NCBI GenBank assembly: GCA_023387695.1
Contig: JAEWHT010000241.1
Span: 1-15,211 of the forward strand
Reading direction: 5' to 3'
Source of the DNA: Pseudomonadota bacterium
GTDB taxonomy: Bacteria; Pseudomonadota; Alphaproteobacteria; Rhizobiales; Xanthobacteraceae
Length of the DNA stretch: 15,211 nucleotides
A program made the translations under genes and the position numbers. Numbering within the stretch: the first letter of the stretch is position 1; every line of letters starts with the position of its first letter. A model generated the notes under the pieces. The model saw only the letters and a program-made list of their open reading frames with translations, did no database searches and was not told where the DNA came from. Positions 1 to 5,971 of the stretch are shown here, in pieces.

Positions 1-19
1 TTCGTGCGGAGAGATCACC

Positions 20-100
20 CCACCCCGTCGTCCATTTCGCTTCGCTCCATGGCCGCCGACCCTCCCCCTCCAGGGGAGGGTAAGAAAGAACGCCATCTCA
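20..100. repeat. Intergenic repeat-like element with GC-rich hairpin
   Basis: Positions 60-80 form a perfect 8 bp hairpin, CCCTCCCC / GGGGAGGG around the loop CTCCA, next to a 'CACCCCGTCG ... TTCGCTTCGCTCC' stretch. From memory this arrangement resembles short palindromic elements scattered between genes in Bradyrhizobium and Rhodopseudomonas. Only one copy is visible here, so its repeated nature is inferred. A short open frame crosses it (4-210), but its composition does not look like a protein. Confidence 0.5.
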
Positions 101-210
101 ACACCTTACGCGCCATCCCCCCGCCAGCCGCCGCCGACCCGCTTCTACTGTGCATGGGGTTGTTTTCGACTTTTGCTTTCGAGGCCCGTCATCGGCGGGA
201 ATCCATTTGA

Positions 211-480
211 CTCCTCGGCGATTCTGATTCGACTCCGCGCCATCCCCAACTTAACCAAATCCGTCATCGAAACGTCGCTTGTGCGACGGCCCAAAACTCC
301 ATCTAGTGCGACGGAAACAAGAGTCCCGCGACATGTTGCGTGAACGGAACAGGACTCAACTGGGAGTCAGCGATTCGGCCGCGATTCGTTCTAGAGTCGT
401 TCCGAAGCTTAAAGCGAACGGGAAAAGCGTCGCAAAGTGAGACAGTTGCGCGAGGTTTGGGGAGGACGCTCCCACACCAT
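211..480. other. Intergenic stretch with a small hairpin, no gene seen
   Basis: I find no convincing gene. A perfect 6 bp inverted repeat, CGTCGC-TTGT-GCGACG, lies at 273-288. The 9-mer GTGCGACGG occurs twice, at 281-289 and 306-314 (25 bp apart). A related CGTCGCA occurs near 428. These could be regulatory sites for the downstream helicase gene or remains of repeats; nothing here decides between them. Confidence 0.35.
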
Positions 481-483
481 CGG

Positions 484-522
484 TGTCATCGCCCGGCTCG
501 ACCGGGCGATCCAGTACGCCGA
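484..522. repeat. Palindromic intergenic repeat-like hairpin
   Basis: ATCGCCCGG (488-496) and CCGGGCGAT (502-510) form a perfect 9 bp stem around the 5-base loop CTCGA, flanked by GTC and CCAGTACGCC. I recall near-identical 'gtcatcgcccgg...ccgggcgatccagta' elements in many Bradyrhizobium intergenic regions, often mis-annotated as tiny proteins containing VIARLDRAIQ. It lies about 85 bases before the helicase start, so it would sit in the leader if transcription begins upstream. Confidence 0.5.
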
Positions 523-595
523 GGCCTCGGTCCAGCCACGGCCGCCCCAGACTGCACTGACATTCGCCGCAATACCCACTACCTAATCAGCAGAC

Positions 596-3500
596 ATGCC
601 CTTCTCCTCCTCCCCCTTCGCTTCCGAGCGCGCGCCGTCCGATCGATTGCCTGGCGCCGGCGTCACTGCGGTGCTCGGGCCGACCAACACCGGCAAGACC
701 CATCTCGCCATCGAACGGATGCTCGCGCATCCCTCGGGCATGATCGGCCTGCCGCTGCGCCTGCTCGCGCGCGAGGTCTACAACAAGATCGTCGCGCGCG
801 TCGGCGCGGACGCGGTCGCGTTGATCACGGGCGAGGAGAAGATCAAGCCGAAGCACCCGCGCTTCTGGGTGTCGACGGTCGAGGCGATGCCGCGCGACAT
901 CGACGTCTCCTTCCTCGCCGTCGACGAGATCCAGATCGCTTCAGATCTGGAACGCGGCCACGTCTTCACCGACCGCATCCTCAACCGCCGCGGTCGCGAC
1001 GAGACGCTGCTCTTGGGCGCCGCCACCATGCGTCCGATCATCGAGCGGCTGCTGCCCGGCGTCTCCATGATCACCCGGCCGCGCCTGTCGCAGTTGGAAT
1101 TCGCCGGCGATCGCAAGATCACGCGCCAGCCGCGCAGGACAGCGATCGTCGCGTTCTCGGCCGACGAGGTCTACGCCATCGCCGAGCTGATCAAGCGCCA
1201 GCATGGCGGCGCGGCCGTTGTGCTTGGATCGCTGTCGCCGCGCACGCGCAATGCGCAGGTCGAGATGTTCCAGAATGGCGACGTCGATTACCTCGTCGCC
1301 ACCGACGCCGTCGGCATGGGCCTCAATCTCGACGTCGACCACGTCGCCTTTGCCTCCGACCGCAAGTTCGACGGCTACCAGTTCCGCCGCCTCACGCCGG
1401 CCGAGTTCGCGCAAGTCGCAGGCCGTGCCGGCCGCGCCACGCGCAACGGTACTTTCGGCACCACGGGCCGCTGCGGCCCGTTCGAGCCCGAGCTCGTGAA
1501 CGCGCTCCAGAACCACATCTTCGATCCCGTGAAGATGCTGCAATGGCGCAACACGAAGCTGGATTTCTCCTCCCTCGGCGCGCTCCAGGTCTCGCTGAAC
1601 CTCGCCCCCGGCCACGAGACGCTAACGCGGGCGCCGATCGCCGAAGACATGCGCGTGCTCGACCACGCCGCCCGCGACGTCGAGGTGCGCGATATCGCCC
1701 ACGGCAAGGCCGCCGTGGAACGTCTCTGGGAGGCCTGCCAGGTCCCTGATTACCGAAAGCTCTCGCCGGCCGCCCATGCCGAGTTGGTGACGACGCTGTA
1801 CGGCTTCCTGATGCAGAAGGGCTGCATCCCCGATTCCTGGTTTGGCACCCAGATCGACCAGGCCGACCGCGTCGACGGCGACATCGACACGCTGTCGGCC
1901 CGGATCGCGCAGATCCGCACCTGGACCTTCGTCGCCAACCGGCCGGACTGGCTGCGAGACCCCGAACGCTGGCAGGGGATCGCCCGCGAGGTCGAAAATA
2001 AATTATCGGATGCGCTCCATGAACGCTTGACTGAGCGTTTCGTTGATCGCCGGACCAGTGTATTGATGCGCCGCCTGCGGGAGAACACGAGCTTGAATAC
2101 GGAAATCGGCAAGACCGGCGAAGTTATCGTCGAAGGCCATGTCATCGGCCGCCTCGATGGCTTCACCTTTGCACCGGATGCGGCGGAAGCCGGCTCCGAT
2201 GCGAAAGCCTTGCAGGCTGCCGCGCAAGCGGTGCTCGCCGGCGAGATCAATACGCGCGCCGAAAAGCTGGGCAACGCGCCGGACGACCAGTTCGTGCTGA
2301 CGTCCGACGGCACCATCCGCTGGACCGGCGATGCCGTGGCGCGACTGACCGCCGCAGAAGAGGCGCTGCATCCGCGCATCCGCATCATCTCCGATGAGCG
2401 GCTGACCGGCGCGCCCCGCGACAAGGTGCAGGCGCGGCTCGATCTCTGGCTCAAGACGCATATCGAAAAGCTGCTCGGGCCGATGTTCGAGCTGTCGAAG
2501 GCCGAGGACGTCACGGGGATCGCCCGCGGCATCGCCTATCAGCTGGTCGAGGCGCTCGGCGTGCTCGAGCGTCCGAAGATCGCCAACGAGCTGAAGGATC
2601 TCGATCAGCCCTCGCGGGCCGTCTTGCGCAAATATGGCGTCCGCTTCGGCGCCTATCACATCTATTTCCCCGGCATCCTGAAGCCCGCCGCGCGTGCGCT
2701 GGCCGCGCTGCTGTGGGCGCTGAAGCAGGACAATGTCGATCTGTCGGCGCTCTCGGGCGCGCAGCATCTGGCTTCATCGGGCCGCACCTCGTTCCCGGTC
2801 GACAAGAGCCTGCCGCGCGATGCCTATCGCGTGCTCGGCTACAAGCAGGCCGGCGAGCGCGCCGTCCGCGTCGACATCCTGGAGCGCCTAGCCGATCTGA
2901 TCCGCCCGGCGCTGGCCTGGCGCGATAATTCGCCCGGCGAAAAGCCCGCCGGCGCATTCGACGGCCGCGGTTTCGTGGTGACGCAGGCGATGACCTCGCT
3001 CACCGGCTCCGCCGGCGAAGATTTTGCCTCGGTGCTGCGTGCGCTCGGCTATCGCATGGAGAAGCGTGCGCCGCTGCCGCCGAAGCCCGCCGCGCCCGCT
3101 GCTGCGGAGGCGCCAGCGGCTGAAGCTTCCGCCGAGACGCCCGCCGAAACGACGGATGCTGCGATCGAAGCTGCGGCGGAACCCGTCACCGTCGAAGATG
3201 CGCCCGGCATGGAGCAGCACGACGAGCCCGCGCGCGAAGAGCCGGCGCTCGAGGCTTCGCCCGAAACGCCGGTCACGCCCGAAGACGCCCCCGGTATCGC
3301 GCCGCCGGCTGAAGAAGCTGCTGCGCCCGCTGAGGCTGCTGTTGAAGCTGCTCCTGCCGCAACGGAAGCGGCTGCGTCTCCCGATGCCGCTGCGCCTGCA
3401 GAGGCTGCTACCGCGCCCGCCGAGCCGGAGCTCGTCGAAGTCTGGCGTCCCGGCGGCCGTCACGAGGATCGCAAGCCGCGCCACGAGCGTCATCGTCATC

Positions 3501-3973
3501 AGCGCCACAACAACCAGCGTCCGCAGGCCAATGCTGAGGCAGGCGCCGCGCCCGCCGAGGGCGAGGCTGCGCAATCGGCCGATGGCGAGAAGCGCGGTGA
3601 GCGTCATCGTCACGGCGGTGGTCATCGTCGCGACGGCAATAGGGATTTCCGCAAGCCGCGTGAAGGCGGCGAGGGCGCACCGCGCCAGGACGGCGATCGC
3701 AATCGCAGCTTCCAGGGCAAGGATCGCGACAACAAGGATCGCGATCGCAATCGCGACAACAAGAAGTTCGGCGGCGATCGTGACAAGGGTCGCGACAATC
3801 GTGGCCGTGACCGCGACAAGGGGCGCGACCGCCGGGATCGCGAGACCGGTCCGTCGCTGCGCCCCTACGCCTCGAGCGCTACCCCGCGCGAGCGTGATCG
3901 CCCCGTGGATCCGAACTCGCCCTTCGCCAAGCTCGCCGCGCTGAAGGAACAGCTCTCCGGTCGCAAGGAGTAA
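596..3973 (+). CDS. Suv3-like DExH/D-box RNA helicase with long disordered C-terminal tail
   Basis: This is a superfamily 2 ATP-dependent RNA helicase of 1125 aa, similar to mitochondrial SUV3 (SUPV3L1). Visible motifs are Walker A GPTNTGKT (28-35), motif II DEIQ (110-113, the Suv3 form), ATDAVGMGLNLDV (235-247, motif V) and QVAGRAGR (273-280, motif VI). The helical C-terminal helicase region runs to about 825. Residues about 830-945 are an Ala/Pro/Glu-rich linker. Residues about 950-1105 are rich in Arg, Asp, His, Asn and Gly, typical of disordered RNA-binding tails. The protein ends in a short conserved-looking SPFAKLAALKEQL segment. Its likely role is RNA unwinding in RNA turnover or ribosome-related work (inference). 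The ATG at 596 lacks a clear Shine-Dalgarno sequence, but no better start precedes the Walker motif. The gene runs directly into the S4-domain gene, whose ribosome binding site lies in its last codons. Confidence 0.93.
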   Translation: MPFSSSPFASERAPSDRLPGAGVTAVLGPTNTGKTHLAIERMLAHPSGMIGLPLRLLAREVYNKIVARVGADAVALITGEEKIKPKHPRFWVSTVEAMPRDIDVSFLAVDEIQIASDLERGHVFTDRILNRRGRDETLLLGAATMRPIIERLLPGVSMITRPRLSQLEFAGDRKITRQPRRTAIVAFSADEVYAIAELIKRQHGGAAVVLGSLSPRTRNAQVEMFQNGDVDYLVATDAVGMGLNLDVDHVAFASDRKFDGYQFRRLTPAEFAQVAGRAGRATRNGTFGTTGRCGPFEPELVNALQNHIFDPVKMLQWRNTKLDFSSLGALQVSLNLAPGHETLTRAPIAEDMRVLDHAARDVEVRDIAHGKAAVERLWEACQVPDYRKLSPAAHAELVTTLYGFLMQKGCIPDSWFGTQIDQADRVDGDIDTLSARIAQIRTWTFVANRPDWLRDPERWQGIAREVENKLSDALHERLTERFVDRRTSVLMRRLRENTSLNTEIGKTGEVIVEGHVIGRLDGFTFAPDAAEAGSDAKALQAAAQAVLAGEINTRAEKLGNAPDDQFVLTSDGTIRWTGDAVARLTAAEEALHPRIRIISDERLTGAPRDKVQARLDLWLKTHIEKLLGPMFELSKAEDVTGIARGIAYQLVEALGVLERPKIANELKDLDQPSRAVLRKYGVRFGAYHIYFPGILKPAARALAALLWALKQDNVDLSALSGAQHLASSGRTSFPVDKSLPRDAYRVLGYKQAGERAVRVDILERLADLIRPALAWRDNSPGEKPAGAFDGRGFVVTQAMTSLTGSAGEDFASVLRALGYRMEKRAPLPPKPAAPAAAEAPAAEASAETPAETTDAAIEAAAEPVTVEDAPGMEQHDEPAREEPALEASPETPVTPEDAPGIAPPAEEAAAPAEAAVEAAPAATEAAASPDAAAPAEAATAPAEPELVEVWRPGGRHEDRKPRHERHRHQRHNNQRPQANAEAGAAPAEGEAAQSADGEKRGERHRHGGGHRRDGNRDFRKPREGGEGAPRQDGDRNRSFQGKDRDNKDRDRNRDNKKFGGDRDKGRDNRGRDRDKGRDRRDRETGPSLRPYASSATPRERDRPVDPNSPFAKLAALKEQLSGRKE
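3690..3845 (+). repeat. In-gene degenerate repeat encoding Arg/Asp/Asn/Lys-rich tail
   Basis: Within the helicase gene, the 14-mer ATCGCGACAACAAG occurs at 3723-3736 and 3750-3763, a 27 bp (9-codon) period. Related GACAAGG and CGCGACAA units follow up to about 3845. The encoded tail alternates DRDNK, DRDRN and DKGRD blocks. Repeats of this kind expand and contract easily, so tail length probably varies between strains. Confidence 0.6.
3965..3970 (+). promoter_or_regulatory. Ribosome binding site that supports an ACG start for the S4 gene
   Basis: AAGGAG lies in the last sense codons of the helicase gene. Seven bases later (3978) comes ACG ACG ACC GAG, exactly where an ATG would be expected. 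No ATG, GTG, TTG or CTG lies between the upstream in-frame stop (TGA at 3942) and codon 4011. Confidence 0.7.
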
Positions 3974-3977
3974 TCCC

Positions 3978-4256
3978 ACGACGACCGAGCGGCAGCGTCT
4001 CGACAAATGGCTGTGGCACGCGCGGGTCGTGAAGGCGCGCACCTCCGCGGCTGAACTTGTCGAGTCCGGCCATGTCCGCGTCAATGGCACGCGCGAGAAA
4101 TCGCCGGGCCACGCGATCAAGATCGGCGACGTCGTCACTGTCGCGCTCGATCGCACCGTGCGGGTGTTGAAGGTGACCGATTTCAACGAGCGCCGTGGCG
4201 ATGCAGCCTCGGCGCGCGTGCTCTACGAGGAGCTGAGCGACGCAAAACGCAATTAA
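3978..4256 (+). CDS. S4-domain RNA-binding protein (HSP15/HslR-like), apparent ACG start
   Basis: This 92-aa protein is a single S4 RNA-binding domain of the heat-shock protein 15 type. In E. coli that family binds 50S subunits carrying stalled nascent chains. The family core is visible: RQRLDKWLWHARVVKAR (residues 5-21) followed by SGHVRVNG and a short basic tail. The first in-frame conventional start is GTG at 4029, but starting there removes the RLDKWLW helix that defines the domain. AAGGAG seven bases before ACG (3978) fits a product beginning (M)TTERQRLDKW. Either ACG is really used, an ancestral ATG has mutated by a T-to-C change, or position 3979 is a sequencing error. The gene follows the helicase by four bases and is probably co-translated with it. 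Function is confident; the start is not. Confidence 0.82.
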   Translation, partial: TTTERQRLDKWLWHARVVKARTSAAELVESGHVRVNGTREKSPGHAIKIGDVVTVALDRTVRVLKVTDFNERRGDAASARVLYEELSDAKRN

Positions 4257-4277
4257 TTGCGCGCCGAATTCATTTCT

Positions 4278-4291
4278 TGGTCGATCAACCA
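4278..4291. promoter_or_regulatory. Imperfect palindrome upstream of fdxA
   Basis: TGGTCGATCAACCA is a 14 bp near-palindrome (12 of 14 positions symmetric) starting 22 bp after the S4 stop codon. It could be an operator for fdxA. It does not match the FixK/FNR form TTGA-N6-TCAA. Chance occurrence is possible. Confidence 0.2.
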
Positions 4292-4307
4292 CATAAAGCC
4301 GTCATGA

Positions 4308-4354
4308 TCGGGGCTTCCCGACCTTGCAGCGCGGGGCCATCCGCGCTACGCAAG
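4308..4354 (+). other. Two tandem hairpins in the fdxA leader
   Basis: TCGGG-GCTT-CCCGA (4308-4321) is followed by a longer hairpin. In the second, CTTGC-AGCGCGG (4323-4334) pairs with CCGCGCT and GCAAG (4341-4354) around the loop GGCCAT, leaving a 2-base AC bulge, about 12 bp in total. No T-run follows, so this is not a standard intrinsic terminator. It ends 24 bases before the fdxA ribosome binding site and could be an mRNA leader structure, a stabilising 3' end for the helicase-S4 message, or a repeat element. Confidence 0.4.
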
Positions 4355-4388
4355 CCGCGACTTTTAAAAGAGCTTTTCGGAGCGTTGG

Positions 4389-4727
4389 ATGACTTACGTC
4401 GTCACTGAAAACTGCATCAAGTGCAAGTACACCGACTGCGTCGAGGTCTGCCCGGTCGACTGTTTCTACGAGGGTGACAACATGCTCGTCATCCACCCGG
4501 ATGAGTGCATCGATTGCGGCGTGTGCGAGCCGGAATGCCCCGCCGACGCCATCAAGCCGGACACGGAACCGGGCCTCGAAAAGTGGCTGGAAGTGAACAC
4601 CCAGTACGCCAAGAGCTGGCCGAACATCACCCAGAAGAAAGAATCACCCGACGACGCGAAGGAATTCGACGGGATGGAAGGGAAGTTCGAGAAATATTTT
4701 TCTCCGAACCCCGGCTCCGGAGACTAA
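4389..4727 (+). CDS. fdxA: Seven-iron ferredoxin FdxA ([3Fe-4S][4Fe-4S])
   Basis: This 112-aa soluble electron-transfer protein matches the Azotobacter ferredoxin I family. Counting without the initiator Met, cysteines fall at 8, 11, 16, 20, 24, 39, 42, 45 and 49, the same spacing as FdI. By that homology, 8, 16 and 49 hold the 3Fe-4S cluster and 20, 39, 42 and 45 hold the 4Fe-4S cluster. The C-terminal half (about 57-112) is the usual family extension. GGAG at 4379-4382 with 6 bases to the ATG supports the start. It is a cytoplasmic low-potential electron carrier; its partner cannot be read from the sequence. The helicase, S4, fdxA, carD order is, from memory, common in related alphaproteobacteria. 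No clear terminator follows. Confidence 0.96.
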   Translation: MTYVVTENCIKCKYTDCVEVCPVDCFYEGDNMLVIHPDECIDCGVCEPECPADAIKPDTEPGLEKWLEVNTQYAKSWPNITQKKESPDDAKEFDGMEGKFEKYFSPNPGSGD

Positions 4728-4796
4728 ATTCCGGCGCAAACTTAACCCTAATACCTTCGTCAGCGTCGAAAACCAGCCCTCAAGACCCCTAAATCA

Positions 4797-4824
4797 TTGA
4801 TTTTTGCGGGAAATGTGCTATATT
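4797..4824 (+). promoter_or_regulatory. Sigma-70-like promoter for carD
   Basis: TTGATT (4797-4802) and TATATT (4819-4824) are separated by 16 bp in an AT-rich island of an otherwise GC-rich region. The start of transcription would be near 4831. That leaves a leader of about 46 bases to GTG 4877, 94 to GTG 4925, or 247 to ATG 5078, depending on which carD start is used. Confidence 0.6.
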
Positions 4825-5077
4825 GGGCACATTAAGCTGAACCCCCGGTCAGCCCAGTTGGCCCCGTTGGGTTCCCGTGAAACCAAATGTCGAACAGGGG
4901 CGTGGCAGTTTCCGCGCGCAGGCTGTGTCACAGAAAACGCGTAAAAAGAGTACTTCAGCGAGGGCTTCCCATAAGGAGGCCAAAAAAGTCGCCACGGCCA
5001 GCCGTAGCGCATCCAAGGGTCGGGCCGCTGCCAAGGCGCCGCCGGCTGCAAAGTCCTCGAAGAACAAAAGAAGCGCA

Positions 5078-5881
5078 ATGCCTAACAAGACTGCCAAACC
5101 GGCCGCGAAAGCGACCGTTGCCAAGCCTGCTGCCGCCAAGGCTCCTGCTGCTAAGCCCGTTGCTCCGAAGGCCCCTGTTGCTGCCGCCCCTGCCAAGGCC
5201 CCCGTTGCTGCTGCCAAGCCGGCCGTGAAGGCCGCTGCACCTGCGCCGAAGGTCGAGGAAAAGAAGGTCGTGACCCAGCGCCAGGGCTTCAAGGCCAATG
5301 AATTCGTCGTCTATCCCGCTCACGGCGTCGGCCAGATCCTGGCCATCGAGGAGCAGGAGATCGCCGGCGCGAAGCTCGAACTGTTCGTCATCAACTTCAT
5401 CAAGGACAAGATGACGCTGCGCGTTCCGACCGCCAAGGTCGCCAACGTCGGCATGCGCAAGCTGTCCGAGCCCGCGCTGGTGAAGAAGGCGCTGGAGACC
5501 CTCAAGGGTCGTGCCCGCGTCAAGCGCACCATGTGGTCGCGTCGCGCCCAGGAATACGAAGCAAAGATCAATTCGGGCGACATCGTCGCGATCGCGGAAG
5601 TCGTGCGCGACCTCTATCGCTCCGAGTCGCAGCCCGAGCAGTCCTACAGCGAACGTCAGCTTTATGAAGCTGCGCTCGATCGTCTGTCCCGCGAGATCGC
5701 GGTGGTGCAGCACTCGACCGAGACCGAAGCGGTCAAGGAAATCGAGGCCCAACTCGCCAAGAGCCCGCGCCGTACCAACGCCAAGGCGGAAGCCGCCGAT
5801 GGTGAAGGCGAGGCGGATGCCGAGGGCGATACCGACGATACCGATGGCGACGACACCACGGTCGCCGACGAGGCTGCGTAA
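5078..5881 (+). CDS. CarD-family RNA polymerase-binding transcription regulator with Lys/Ala/Pro N-terminus
   Basis: From the ATG at 5078 the protein has 267 aa. Residues 1-60 are a PAKKA-like low-complexity tail resembling histone H1 C-termini. Residues about 70-130 (starting QGFKANEFVVYPAHGVG) are the CarD Tudor-like RNA polymerase-interaction domain. Residues about 133-225 are the helical DNA-contacting domain, including MWSRR with W153, which aligns with the Trp wedge of mycobacterial CarD. Residues 233-267 are strongly acidic. CarD proteins stabilise the promoter open complex. The frame stays open and Lys/Ala-rich upstream, so GTG at 4925 or 4877 could add 51 or 67 residues. None of the three starts has a strong ribosome binding site. 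I chose ATG 5078 because its N-terminus looks familiar from Bradyrhizobium proteins. An intrinsic terminator follows. Confidence 0.93.
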   Translation: MPNKTAKPAAKATVAKPAAAKAPAAKPVAPKAPVAAAPAKAPVAAAKPAVKAAAPAPKVEEKKVVTQRQGFKANEFVVYPAHGVGQILAIEEQEIAGAKLELFVINFIKDKMTLRVPTAKVANVGMRKLSEPALVKKALETLKGRARVKRTMWSRRAQEYEAKINSGDIVAIAEVVRDLYRSESQPEQSYSERQLYEAALDRLSREIAVVQHSTETEAVKEIEAQLAKSPRRTNAKAEAADGEGEADAEGDTDDTDGDDTTVADEAA

Positions 5882-5907
5882 GCAACTCGCGTCCATCGCA
5901 AGAGATC

Positions 5908-5940
5908 AAAAGCCCGGCCTTTCGGTCGGGCTTTTTGTTT
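5908..5940 (+). terminator. Rho-independent terminator of carD
   Basis: AGCCCGGCC (5911-5919), loop TTTC, GGTCGGGCT (5924-5932) form a 9 bp stem with one G-T pair, followed by a T-rich run to 5940. AAA before the stem pairs with the first Ts. Seen from the minus strand the stem is followed by TTTTG, so it may also stop the converging cyclase transcript. Confidence 0.88.
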
Positions 5941-5951
5941 GGAGATTCCAA

Positions 5952-5969
5952 CACCAAAGAAGTTTGGTG
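5952..5969. terminator. Hairpin just after the cyclase stop codon
   Basis: CACCAAA (5952-5958), loop GAAG, TTTGGTG (5963-5969) is a perfect 7 bp inverted repeat two bases beyond the cyclase TAG. It has no long T-run on either strand. It may serve as the 3' end hairpin of the minus-strand operon together with the neighbouring carD terminator. Confidence 0.4.
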
Positions 5970-5971
5970 CG

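Noticed and set aside
437..586. Short frame encoding a peptide with VIARLDRAIQYAE
   Set aside because: It is the translation of the palindromic repeat at 484-522. It has no ribosome site, and such peptides are usual annotation artefacts of this repeat.
340..1749. Long plus-strand open frame of 469 codons overlapping the helicase
   Set aside because: Arg/Pro/His-rich out-of-frame product typical of a GC-rich shadow. The overlapping frame has clear helicase motifs.
3423..3845. Possible CRISPR-like or tandem array in the repetitive 3' end of the helicase gene
   Set aside because: Repeats are in-frame, degenerate and encode an Arg/Asp-rich tail. There are no equal-length spacers.
2888..4186. 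Minus-strand frame of 432 codons opposite the helicase tail
   Set aside because: Low-complexity Ala/Val/Arg/Gly product caused by the repetitive opposite strand; it crosses the S4 gene as well.
4971..4980. AAGGAGG-like ribosome site inside the candidate carD N-terminal region
   Set aside because: No start codon follows at a useful distance. Lys-Glu-Ala codons create the motif by chance.
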